NCBI RefSeq assembly: GCF_002161805.1
Contig: NZ_NFIP01000007.1
Coordinates: 62,001-126,000, forward strand
Source of the DNA: Collinsella sp. An307
Lineage (GTDB): Bacteria > Actinomycetota > Coriobacteriia > Coriobacteriales > Coriobacteriaceae
Length of the DNA: 64,000 nucleotides
Direction of reading: 5' to 3'
Shown here in pieces: positions 8,146 to 15,942 of this stretch. Every line of letters begins with the position of its first letter. The first letter of the stretch is position 1. The position numbers and the translations under genes were made by a program. The notes under the pieces are model-generated. The model searched no databases. It had not been told where the DNA came from and saw only the letters and a list, made by a program, of their open reading frames with translations.

Positions 8146-8572
8146 CCGTTTCGATGCGCTCCGGCTTGGTCTCGTGGAAGATCAGCGTGAAGGTGCCGAT
8201 CTGGACAGACGAACCGTCATGCAAAGGCGCCGAATTGACGATGGCGCCGTCGACCCATGTGCCGTTGAGCGAGCCGAGGTCCTCGATAACCATACCGGCG
8301 GGACCGGGGACGATCTTGGCATGGGCGCGCGAGACGGTCATATCGTTCAGGAAGATGGTATTCGCCGGGTCGCGACCGATGGTGGTCTCGCCCTCGTCGA
8401 GCTCAAAGGTGTTGCCGGTCTGCGGCCCCTTGATGATGGTGAGCACGGGATGCGAGAGCGATACGCTCTTCATGAGGTCCGGCGCTGTGGCATCGTCGGT
8501 GGGCATACGGAAAACGCGGGTCTGGTCGACGTTGTTGTTTGCGCCGCCCTGGACATCCGGTGTGAATGACAT
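8138..8572 (-). CDS. FHA-domain protein, GarA/OdhI-like
   Basis: A 144-aa cytoplasmic protein with a disordered N-terminus and a phosphothreonine-binding FHA domain (about 45-130), shown by TTIGRDPANTIFLND, VSRAHAKI and DLGSLNGTWVDG. The N-terminal VDQTRVFRMP recalls the phosphorylated ETTSVFR motif of mycobacterial GarA and corynebacterial OdhI, which control 2-oxoglutarate metabolism when phosphorylated by Ser/Thr kinases. Only one candidate Thr is present here. The ATG at 8572 has AGGAG at the right spacing; an upstream in-frame start at 8602 does not. No kinase gene is in the window. Confidence 0.85.
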   Translation of the reverse strand: MSFTPDVQGGANNNVDQTRVFRMPTDDATAPDLMKSVSLSHPVLTIIKGPQTGNTFELDEGETTIGRDPANTIFLNDMTVSRAHAKIVPGPAGMVIEDLGSLNGTWVDGAIVNSAPLHDGSSVQIGTFTLIFHETKPERIETGD

Positions 8573-8675
8573 GGTTACTCCTATCGTCTGCGCCGTGCGC
8601 AATCGTGGTTCAATTCATTCTACCCCACCCTGCCCGGGATAGGATTAAGCTACACGATGAATCAAGAAGCGAACG

Positions 8676-9383
8676 TTATGATTCGACGATGTCGGGGTTG
8701 AGGAAGTCCTCCTCCTCGTCCTCCGGATGAAGCTGGGCCTGACGGATGGCGCGGTAGCCCTTTGCCGTGTAGACCACGGCAGTGACGAGGGAGAAGACCA
8801 CGCCGAGATATACAAGGTAGATGCCGAAGGGCTGGGCGGTGCCGTCGAGTCCGGGGAGGATGGCGCCCAGCGAGGGGAAGAGCGCAGGTCCCTGGATAAC
8901 GGGGAGGCCGAGCAGCATGAACGAGAAGCCGGTCATAAGGAGCGCCGTTGCCGCCTTGCCGGTATAGACGACGTCGATGGGACGCTTGTGGTAGCGGCGG
9001 ACGACGGCGTTGCCGCAGGCAAGGTAGGCGTCGCGTGCGATGATGGCGACGCAGATCCACACGGGGAGCTCGGCGCGCCAGACAAGACCGAGCACGCCGG
9101 TGAAGAGGAGCGCTCGGTCGACGACAGGGTCGAGCATTTTGCCGAGCCAGCTGACGGTGTGCGTCATGCGCGCAATCTGGCCGTCAAGCCAGTCGGTGGA
9201 TGCCGCGACCGCGTAGATCACCAAGGCGACGTAGCGGTTGAAGTCCGTCACGAAGAGGTACAGGAATACGACCGTGAGAACGAGCCGCAGAAATGTGATG
9301 AAGTTGGAGATGGTGAAAATCTGGTTAGACGGATACTCCGAGGTGCCGATTAGCTCCTTCTTTATGCGTCTTCTCAGGCCCAC
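8676..9383 (-). CDS. pgsA: CDP-alcohol phosphatidyltransferase (PgsA-like)
   Basis: A 235-aa membrane enzyme of the CDP-alcohol phosphotransferase family, probably CDP-diacylglycerol-glycerol-3-phosphate 3-phosphatidyltransferase, the first committed step to phosphatidylglycerol. The full signature D64-x2-D67-G-x2-A-R72-x8-G81-x3-D85-x3-D89 is present, with several hydrophobic segments around and after it. It starts with GTG behind GGGGGA. Substrate choice (glycerol phosphate or another alcohol) is inferred; no other phosphatidylglycerol-branch gene is adjacent. An acidic C-terminal tail (EDEEEDF) is notable. Confidence 0.85.
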   Translation of the reverse strand: MGLRRRIKKELIGTSEYPSNQIFTISNFITFLRLVLTVVFLYLFVTDFNRYVALVIYAVAASTDWLDGQIARMTHTVSWLGKMLDPVVDRALLFTGVLGLVWRAELPVWICVAIIARDAYLACGNAVVRRYHKRPIDVVYTGKAATALLMTGFSFMLLGLPVIQGPALFPSLGAILPGLDGTAQPFGIYLVYLGVVFSLVTAVVYTAKGYRAIRQAQLHPEDEEEDFLNPDIVES

Positions 9384-9458
9384 GGGACTCCCCCACCGTT
9401 TACGAACAACTAAAAGGCATGATACCCAAGGGAATCAGTCTCATGCCGTGTAGATACG

Positions 9459-9485
9459 AAAAGGGCATCGGTTTTGCCGATGCCC
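9459..9485 (-). terminator. Terminator of tRNA-Pro
   Basis: A perfect 9-bp hairpin (GGGCATCGG/CCGATGCCC) followed on the minus strand by TTTT, immediately downstream of tRNA-Pro. Confidence 0.9.
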
Positions 9486-9494
9486 TGAAGTTTC

Positions 9495-9571
<77 letters not shown>

Positions 9572-9601
9572 AAACAACTGCTCTCTCAAGCAGCAAGAGA
9601 T

Positions 9602-9630
9602 ACTTTACTCAACTCATGGCCCAAACGCAA
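9602..9630 (-). promoter_or_regulatory. Promoter of tRNA-Pro
   Basis: On the minus strand -35 TTGCGT (9625-9630), a 17-base spacer and -10 TAAAGT (9602-9607), ending about 30 bases before the tRNA 5' end. Confidence 0.7.
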
Positions 9631-9642
9631 GGGGTAATTTGG

Positions 9643-10857
9643 TTAATCTTGCGAGCAACCATGAATTTGAGCGGCGCGCCGCCAGATCTCGCGAGCAAGC
9701 TCTGCCTTGCTGAGGGTCGGAAGCTCCTCTGTACCGTTTGCGGTGACCCACCAGGCTTTGTTGGTGTCGGTCCCAAAGCCGGAGTCGTCGCGCGTAACAT
9801 CGTTGGCGACGATGGCGTCGCACCCTTTGGAAGAGAGCTTCGCCTGCGCGTGGTCGAGAAGATCGTTGGTCTCGGCGGCAAAGCCGATGACTGTGCGCTC
9901 CCCCTTCTTGTTCGAGATGGTGCCGAGGATATCGGTCGTCTCGACGAGCTCTATGGCATCTAGACCGCCGGCCGCTTTCTTGATTTTGCAGTCGGCGACG
10001 CTGCGGGGGCGGTAGTCGGCGACGGCGGCGGCACAGACGATGATGTCGGCCGTCGCACCCTCGCGCTCGGTTGCCTCGAGCATATCGGCGGCCGTCTCCA
10101 CGCGTTGCACCTGCACGCCGACAGGCACCTCAACGGAACTGGGGCCAAGGACGAGTGTGACGGAGCGTGCGCCGAGCTTGAGGGCGGTCTCAGCAAGGGC
10201 TGCGCCCATCTTGCCGGAGGAGCGGTTGCCGATAAAGCGTACCGGATCGATGGGCTCGAAGGTGGGGCCGGCGGTGATGAGGACCGACATGTTGGCGAGC
10301 GTGGTATCGGGCTCGAGGGCGGCGAGCGTGGCGGCGACGATATCCTCAGGGTCGGCAAGGCGCCCGGTGTCGACATCGCCGCAGGCGAGGTAGCCCGAGC
10401 CCGGGCCCACGATCGTCACGCCGCGGCGACGGAGCGTCTCGACGTTCTCACGCGTTGCCTCAGCGCGCCACATACCCGCGTTCATGGCGGGGGCCACAAG
10501 TACGGGCTTTTCGGTCGCGAGCAGCGTGGTGGACATGAGGTCGTCGGCGATACCGTGCGCCATCTTGGCGATGACGTTGGCCGTCGCGGGCGCCACGAGC
10601 ACAAGGTCCGGCTCCTGCGCAAGCGAGATGTGATGGATGGGGTCGGTCGGGTCGTCGAAGAGGTCGATAGCGACCTTCTCGTGCGTGAGGGCGCGGAAGG
10701 TGGTCGGTCCCACAAACTGCGTGGCATGCTCGGTCATGAGGACCTTGACGCGGATGCCCTGCTTCTGGAGCAGGCGCACGATCTCGCAAGACTTGTAGGC
10801 GGCAATGCAGCCCGTGACGCAGACAAGAACGGTCTTTTGGTCGTCTCGCTCCCCCAT
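9643..10857 (-). CDS. coaBC: Bifunctional phosphopantothenoylcysteine decarboxylase / phosphopantothenate-cysteine ligase
   Basis: A 404-aa fusion that performs two successive steps of coenzyme A synthesis. The N-terminal flavoprotein CoaC domain (about 8-185) shows TGCIAAYKSCEIVR, the catalytic His in DPIHHISLA, PATANVIAKMAHGIADDL, PAMNAGMW and the active Cys in YLACGDVDTGRLA. The C-terminal CoaB ligase (about 195-404) shows GPTFEPIDPVRFIGNRSSGKMG and the Lys-rich IKKAAGGL. The start at 10857 lies one base beyond the zinc-ribbon gene's stop. It is the last gene of the long minus-strand run; no terminator separates it from tRNA-Pro. Confidence 0.96.
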   Translation of the reverse strand: MGERDDQKTVLVCVTGCIAAYKSCEIVRLLQKQGIRVKVLMTEHATQFVGPTTFRALTHEKVAIDLFDDPTDPIHHISLAQEPDLVLVAPATANVIAKMAHGIADDLMSTTLLATEKPVLVAPAMNAGMWRAEATRENVETLRRRGVTIVGPGSGYLACGDVDTGRLADPEDIVAATLAALEPDTTLANMSVLITAGPTFEPIDPVRFIGNRSSGKMGAALAETALKLGARSVTLVLGPSSVEVPVGVQVQRVETAADMLEATEREGATADIIVCAAAVADYRPRSVADCKIKKAAGGLDAIELVETTDILGTISNKKGERTVIGFAAETNDLLDHAQAKLSSKGCDAIVANDVTRDDSGFGTDTNKAWWVTANGTEELPTLSKAELAREIWRRAAQIHGCSQD

Positions 10858-10858
10858 A

Positions 10859-11572
10859 TCACGCCTCCGTATCCTGGATGAGGATGCGCCCGCAGTACGG
10901 GCAGGTTGCGATGGCGCCCTTGCGGGAAAGATCCTCCACCGATGCCTCGGTGAGTGCCATGCGGCATGCCGAGGGAACGTTACCGGCAAGGGTCTCCACG
11001 GCGATGCCCTTATGGGTGCGGCGGGACTCCTCGTATGCGGCCAGCATGTCAGCGCCAAGCGAAGCAGCAAGATGGTCGCGCCTGCGGGCCTGTTCGTCGA
11101 TCTTTGTCTGGAGCTCGGTTGCGACCGCCTTGGTCTTCTGGGCATCTGCCAGAAGCGACTTTTCAAACTTGTCGACGTAGGCGTTGAGTTTTTCGGCCTT
11201 CTCAGTAATGCCTGCGAGCTCGCGCTTCTTATCGGTCAAGGTGAAGGCGATCTTGTCGAGCTTTTTGGCAAGATCGGAAAGCTCGATCTCGAGCTTCTGC
11301 ACCTCACGGTAGTCCTTCAGGCGCTGGGCATCTTCCTGGGCGAGCGTCACCTCGTCCTCGGTCTTTACCTGGTCGTCCTCGAGGTCGGCAATCTCGGCCT
11401 CGAAGTCGCAGCACACGCCCTTGATATGGTCGCGCTGGGAGATGAGCTTGCGGTAGGCAGCACGCTTCTGAGCGAGCTCACGCAACTCGGGCAGGTCTGC
11501 GAGCGTCTTCTTGCCGCGCTCGAGGGCAAGATCGAGCTCCTGCAGCTCGAGCAGGATCTGTGCGTCCGTCAT
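10859..11572 (-). CDS. Coiled-coil zinc-ribbon protein (C4-type, DUF164/CdsZ-like)
   Basis: A 237-aa protein with a long helical hairpin coiled coil (about 5-175) and a C-terminal metal-binding segment. It resembles the bacterial C4 zinc-ribbon family usually encoded beside NIF3, as here. Function in this family is poorly known; nucleic-acid binding has been proposed. The ribbon normally has two Cys pairs. Here only SAC in the first half and CPYCG in the second are present, so one ligand seems missing. The ATG overlaps the NIF3 stop (ATGA) and has GGAG upstream. Confidence 0.8.
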   Translation of the reverse strand: MTDAQILLELQELDLALERGKKTLADLPELRELAQKRAAYRKLISQRDHIKGVCCDFEAEIADLEDDQVKTEDEVTLAQEDAQRLKDYREVQKLEIELSDLAKKLDKIAFTLTDKKRELAGITEKAEKLNAYVDKFEKSLLADAQKTKAVATELQTKIDEQARRRDHLAASLGADMLAAYEESRRTHKGIAVETLAGNVPSACRMALTEASVEDLSRKGAIATCPYCGRILIQDTEA

Positions 11573-12378
11573 AGGTTCTCTCCTTCTCCCCATGAGCGCC
11601 ATTGGCGGCGCTCGGGCAACTTGATTACGTCATGTGGATCGATGCCGGCTTCTAGGACGGCGTTCATGAGAACGTCGGCGAAGGGAAGCTCGGAGGCGTC
11701 GTGGCCAAGCAGCACGACGCTCATGCCGCGAGCGGCTAGGTCCTGGCATACATGGTAGCCCGCCTCACCGCAGATGATGGCACTCGCACCCGCTTCGAGG
11801 GCAAGCTCTCCATAATCTCCGAGCGAGCCGCCCATGACCGCGATGCGACGATGTTCGGGCGCGCTGCCGTCCCAAAGGCGCGGGATGGTGTCAAAGGCGG
11901 CAGCGGTACGGGAGGCAAGCTCCTCCAAGTCGCAGGGCTCGATGTCGATGAGCGCGCCAAGGCCGGTGGCCTCAGGGTCAGCGGGACGTTCGAGGGATGC
12001 GATGACCTTGCCGCCAAGGCGCGCGCCGAGGGTTGCGCGCGCGGCACGGGATCGGTCGAGGTTGGTGTGAAGCGAGATGATCGCCACGCCGCGCTCGATG
12101 GCGGCCCATACGGCGGCGGATGCCTGGGGCGTGATTACGCCCGGAGTGGGATTAAAGCTAACGGGAGCGGAGATATAGACCGGGTGGTGGGCCACCAGCA
12201 CTTCCGCCCCGACCTCCGCCGCGCTCAGAACGTTTTGATACGTGGCGTCGAGGGCGCAGGCCACGCGATGAACGGTGCGCGCGCGGTCGCCGACGGAAAG
12301 TCCAATATGGTCCCACGGCTCGGCATCCGAGGCGGGGAACGCGGCTAAGAGCGCTCGCTCAAGGTCTCCCACATGCAT
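11569..12378 (-). CDS. NIF3-like dinuclear metal-centre protein
   Basis: A 269-aa member of the NIF3/YqfO/YbgI family, which forms ring-shaped hexamers with a two-metal site. The metal-ligand motifs VAHHPVYIS (about 60-68) and, near the C-terminus, LGHDASELPF are present. The middle PII-like insertion of larger family members is absent, giving the short form. The biochemical role is unsettled; GTP cyclohydrolase type 1 annotations for this family are doubtful. It is co-transcribed with the coiled-coil zinc-ribbon gene, a common partnership. Confidence 0.88.
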   Translation of the reverse strand: MHVGDLERALLAAFPASDAEPWDHIGLSVGDRARTVHRVACALDATYQNVLSAAEVGAEVLVAHHPVYISAPVSFNPTPGVITPQASAAVWAAIERGVAIISLHTNLDRSRAARATLGARLGGKVIASLERPADPEATGLGALIDIEPCDLEELASRTAAAFDTIPRLWDGSAPEHRRIAVMGGSLGDYGELALEAGASAIICGEAGYHVCQDLAARGMSVVLLGHDASELPFADVLMNAVLEAGIDPHDVIKLPERRQWRSWGEGENL

Positions 12379-12402
12379 ATGCGTGCCTTTCTGATCGGTC
12401 GA

Positions 12403-13572
12403 CTAGATTAGCGAGAGCAGAGTTTGGGCAAAACGGTCGAGGTCCGAGGGGTCGACGCGGTCGTCGAAGGAGATGCGCAGTGCCCCTTGGGCCTCCCTCT
12501 CGGGAACGCCCATGGCACGGAGCACGTGGCTCGATTTTGTGTTGCCGCTCGAGCAGGCGGACCCAGCGGCAACCGCGAACCCTGCGGCGTCGAGCGCGAG
12601 GATGAGGTCGTTGGAGTCGGCGTCCTCGATCACGACCGAAACGATCCCGGGCAGACGGTCGACTGCGCAGTCGTCGACCATGGAGGGCTTCACGCGCGGA
12701 GAGGTCGTAAGCGCGCGATACAGGTGCTCGGAGAAGGCGTGTAGGCGCTGGCGTTCCTCTGCAACCGTTGGCGCAAGGGCGCGCGCGACGGCGGCAAAGG
12801 CCATAATCTGGCGCACGTCCTGGGTGCCCGCGCGCCGACCGGCCTCCTGCCCGCCGCCAAAGATGCGCGGTCGCAGGGGCGTGCGCGAGGCAAGGTACAG
12901 GGCGCCCGTGGAGACGGGACCGCCGACCTTGTGGGCGGCGATGGAGAGGGCGTCTACGCCGAGCTCCTCTACCGTAAAGGGAATATGCAGGTAAGCCTGG
13001 ATAGCGTCAGTGTGCATGTAGGAGCCGTTCGCATGGGCGATGCGGGCGAGCTCGGCAATGGGTTGGACGACGCCGGTCTCGTTGTTGGCGAGCATGATCG
13101 AGGTGAGGGCCACGTCCTCCCCCATCGCCTCCGCAAGGGCGGCGGGCTCGATGATGCCTTGGCGGTTAGGGGCGATGACGTCGACCGTGAACCCTGCCGC
13201 GCGAAGAGCTGGCAGGTTGTCGAGGATGGCGTCGTGCTCGATCGCCGAGGTGATGATGCGTGTGCGCCCGCGGTTGCGCTCGCGGGCGGCTTCGGCGATA
13301 CCGGCAAGGGCGAGCTCGTCCGCCTCGGTGCCGCCGCCCGTGAAGATGATCTCGTGGGGTCGAACGCGCCGACCGAGCGAGCGGGCGATGTCCCCGCGCG
13401 CCTTCTCAAGAGCTGCCGCCGCGCGGCGCCCCAGCGAGTGAAGCGCATTGGGGTTGGCGCCGGCAAAGTCGGATGCGTCGTAGTTCCCCTCAGCGGCAAG
13501 CGCCTCGGCGCGCAGGGGCGCCGAGGCGGCGATGTCGAGGTTTACGATATGCCGTTGCGAATCGTGTGGCAT
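12403..13572 (-). CDS. Cysteine desulfurase (IscS/NifS family)
   Basis: A 389-aa PLP-dependent aminotransferase-fold enzyme that takes sulfur from cysteine for Fe-S clusters or tRNA thiolation. Signatures are the N-terminal LDIAASAPLR, GGTEADELAL (PLP phosphate), the PLP Lys in SIAAHKVGGP and the active Cys in AAGSACSSG on a short loop. The N-terminal motif differs from the common LDNAATTP, with Ile for Asn and SA for TT. No scaffold (iscU/sufU) or thiolase (mnmA, thiI) gene is adjacent, so the sulfur acceptor is not evident. Eight bases downstream of rpe. Confidence 0.88.
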   Translation of the reverse strand: MPHDSQRHIVNLDIAASAPLRAEALAAEGNYDASDFAGANPNALHSLGRRAAAALEKARGDIARSLGRRVRPHEIIFTGGGTEADELALAGIAEAARERNRGRTRIITSAIEHDAILDNLPALRAAGFTVDVIAPNRQGIIEPAALAEAMGEDVALTSIMLANNETGVVQPIAELARIAHANGSYMHTDAIQAYLHIPFTVEELGVDALSIAAHKVGGPVSTGALYLASRTPLRPRIFGGGQEAGRRAGTQDVRQIMAFAAVARALAPTVAEERQRLHAFSEHLYRALTTSPRVKPSMVDDCAVDRLPGIVSVVIEDADSNDLILALDAAGFAVAAGSACSSGNTKSSHVLRAMGVPEREAQGALRISFDDRVDPSDLDRFAQTLLSLI

Positions 13573-13579
13573 GGTGGCG

Positions 13580-14260
13580 CTATTCGCGATTTCCAGCAAG
13601 GACGCCCTCGCCCATGCGGCGAAGATCGTCGACCATGGAAGCGGGGTCCTCCGCCCCAAAGACCGCCGACCCGGCAACGAGCAGGTTCGCACCCGCCGCC
13701 ACGACGCGCTCGATGGTCTTGGGCGAGATGCCGCCGTCAACCTCGATCAGAGGCGACACGCCGTGCGCGCGGCAAAGCGCGGTGAGCGTCTCGAGCTTGG
13801 CAATGGTGCCCTCGATAAAGGACTGGCCGCTGAAGCCGGGGTTCACGCTCATGAGCATGACCACATCGACGTCGTCGATGATGTTCTCGAGCATGCAGAC
13901 GGGCGTGGAGGGGTTGAGGACCACGCCGGCGCGCACGCCGCGGCTCTTGATGTGCTCGATCACGCGATTAAGGTGCGAGGCGGTCTCGTAGTGGACGGTG
14001 ATGAGGTCGGCGCCGGCGTCGATGTACCAGTCGATGGTCTCATCGGGGTTGGTGATCATGAGGTGCACATCGAGCGGCAGGTCGGTCATGCCCTTGCAGG
14101 CGCGGACCATCTCCGGGCCAAAGGTGAGGTTGGGCGTGAAGTGCCCATCCATCACATCGATGTGCACATAGTCGGCGTTCTTGATGCTGTCAAGGCTGCT
14201 CGCGAGGTGCCCGAGGTTCACGGAGAGAATCGACGGGGCGATCTGGATGCGGTCGGTCAT
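13580..14260 (-). CDS. rpe: Ribulose-phosphate 3-epimerase
   Basis: A 226-aa TIM-barrel enzyme interconverting ribulose 5-phosphate and xylulose 5-phosphate in the pentose phosphate pathway. Family hallmarks are APSILSVNLGHL, the metal-binding HIDVMDGHFTPN (about 33-44), PLDVHLMITNPDE, VMLMSVNPGFSGQ and the second catalytic Asp in IEVDGGISP. Length is normal. Three bases separate it from gpsA, and it feeds straight into the cysteine desulfurase gene with no visible functional link. Confidence 0.96.
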   Translation of the reverse strand: MTDRIQIAPSILSVNLGHLASSLDSIKNADYVHIDVMDGHFTPNLTFGPEMVRACKGMTDLPLDVHLMITNPDETIDWYIDAGADLITVHYETASHLNRVIEHIKSRGVRAGVVLNPSTPVCMLENIIDDVDVVMLMSVNPGFSGQSFIEGTIAKLETLTALCRAHGVSPLIEVDGGISPKTIERVVAAGANLLVAGSAVFGAEDPASMVDDLRRMGEGVLAGNRE

Positions 14261-14263
14261 GTG

Positions 14264-15283
14264 CTAGTCCCTTTCGGATGAGGTGATGCCGTAGAACTCT
14301 TCGGTCGGGAATCGGTCGGTGAGGGTGTTCAGCGACTCAGCGATGCTCATCCCATGGTAGAGCGCCTGCTCGAGAACGAAGGTGAGGGGCGCGTCGACAC
14401 CGAGGGAGCGCGCGAGCTCGGAGGTGCTCTTAGCGGCGGCAGCGCCCTCGACGATCATATGCGTGCGCGCCTGGTAGTCCTCGAGGCTCTCGCCGTGGGC
14501 GAAGGCGACGCCAAAGGAGCGGTTGCGCGAGTGGGGCGAGGTGCAGGTCGCCACGAGGTCGCCCATGCCGGCAAGGCCCATGCAGGTCATAGGATCGCCG
14601 CCGCGCGCGTAGACGATACGGCTGATCTCGGCCAGGCCGCGCGTCATGATGAGGGCGAGCGTGTTGTCTCCCAGACCCACGCCCGCGGCGATACCGCAGA
14701 CGATGGCGATGACGTTCTTCACGGCGGCGCAGGTCTCGACACCGATCATATCGCTCGAGGTGTAGATACGAAACGCGGGTGAGATGAGGAGTGCCTTGAA
14801 GAACTCGGCCACCTCGGCGTCGGGCGAGGCAACAACGGCGGCAGAGAGGCTGCCCTTGCAGATCTCCTCGGCGTGGTTGGGGCCGGAGAGCGCGGCGACG
14901 CGCTCGGGGTTTCCGATCTCCTCGGCAACGACCTCGCTCATGAGCTTGCCGGTGTGCTCCTCGATGCCCTTGGTGAGGCAGAGCACGGGCGTATCGGCGG
15001 CAATGTAGGGCGCCGCCCCGCGCACGGTCGCGCGGATGAAGGGCGAGGGCACGACGACAATGATGCCGTCGGCGCCCAAGAGCGCCTCCTCGTAGCTCCC
15101 GCTTGCCGAGACGTTATCCGGCAGGCGGTAGTCAGAGAGGTAGAGCGGGTTCACGTGCTGCTCGTTGATGCCTGTGGTGGATGCCTCGTCAAACGACCAG
15201 AGCATTACCTCGTCCGCATGGGCGGCGGCCACGCCTGCGATGGCGGTGCCCCAGGAGCCCGCACCAATAACCGTGATCTTCAT
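14264..15283 (-). CDS. gpsA: Glycerol-3-phosphate dehydrogenase [NAD(P)+]
   Basis: A 339-aa cytoplasmic enzyme reducing dihydroxyacetone phosphate to sn-glycerol 3-phosphate, the backbone for phospholipids. It has the Rossmann GAGSWGTAIAG (7-17), CLTKGIEE, ALSGPNHAEEI and the catalytic Lys in AAVKNVIAI. It lies 12 bases downstream of plsY, which uses its product, so the two form a natural pathway pair. The order der-plsY-gpsA is widespread in bacteria. Confidence 0.97.
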   Translation of the reverse strand: MKITVIGAGSWGTAIAGVAAAHADEVMLWSFDEASTTGINEQHVNPLYLSDYRLPDNVSASGSYEEALLGADGIIVVVPSPFIRATVRGAAPYIAADTPVLCLTKGIEEHTGKLMSEVVAEEIGNPERVAALSGPNHAEEICKGSLSAAVVASPDAEVAEFFKALLISPAFRIYTSSDMIGVETCAAVKNVIAIVCGIAAGVGLGDNTLALIMTRGLAEISRIVYARGGDPMTCMGLAGMGDLVATCTSPHSRNRSFGVAFAHGESLEDYQARTHMIVEGAAAAKSTSELARSLGVDAPLTFVLEQALYHGMSIAESLNTLTDRFPTEEFYGITSSERD

Positions 15284-15295
15284 GCTAAAACCTCG

Positions 15296-15937
15296 CTAAC
15301 GCTTGCTCGAACCAAAGGAGAGCTTGGACTCCGTCCCCTTGCGGAGACGGTCGATGTTTGCCCGGTGCGCCCATACGACCGTCCAACCCAAAAGCGCCCA
15401 GAGTGTAAGCGCGGGCACGGGGATACCGGGCATGGCGATATAGACCGTCACCGGCACGAGGGCAGCGGTCACGATCGATCCCACCGAGACGTACTTGGTG
15501 ATGGCCACGAGCACGATGAAGATGGCAAGGTGCACGACCGCGAGCGGCCAGAAGAAGCCGAAGAGGATCCCCACGCCGGTGGCGATACCCTTGCCGCCGT
15601 GGAACTTCAGATAGGGCGAGAAGATGTGCCCGTAGAGCGCGGCGAGGGCGACGAGCGCAGTGAAGACCGCGTCAAGAGGCGTTCCCACACCGAGCGCGGG
15701 AAGTATGAGGTCGCGGTAGACCATGACACAGACCATACCTTTGAGCAGGTCGAAGGCGAGCGTGAGCGCCGCAACCTTGGGACCGCCGACGCGCAGGGCG
15801 TTGGTGGTGCCGATGTTTCCCGAGCCCTCTTTTTGGATGTCCTTATGGCTCATCGCCTGCACAAGGATCTTGCCAAAGGGAATGCCGCAGATGAAGTAGG
15901 ACGCGGTCATGACCGCGATGGTGGCGACGTAGGGCAT
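15296..15937 (-). CDS. plsY: Acyl-phosphate glycerol-3-phosphate acyltransferase
   Basis: An integral membrane acyltransferase (213 aa from the ATG) that acylates position 1 of glycerol 3-phosphate from acyl phosphate. The family motifs SGNIGTTNALR, the central KFHGGKGIATG and a hydrophobic multi-span profile are clear. A GTG directly before the ATG (15940) could serve as start instead; the SD-like GGTGAG at the end of der suits either. A matching plsX is not in the window. plsC, which acts next, lies upstream in the same gene run. Confidence 0.94.
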   Translation of the reverse strand: MPYVATIAVMTASYFICGIPFGKILVQAMSHKDIQKEGSGNIGTTNALRVGGPKVAALTLAFDLLKGMVCVMVYRDLILPALGVGTPLDAVFTALVALAALYGHIFSPYLKFHGGKGIATGVGILFGFFWPLAVVHLAIFIVLVAITKYVSVGSIVTAALVPVTVYIAMPGIPVPALTLWALLGWTVVWAHRANIDRLRKGTESKLSFGSSKR

Positions 15938-15942
15938 CACGG

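Noticed and set aside
10859..11602. An upstream start for the zinc-ribbon gene at 11602
   Set aside because: The extension would overlap the NIF3 gene by 34 bases and has no SD; the ATG at 11572 is well placed.
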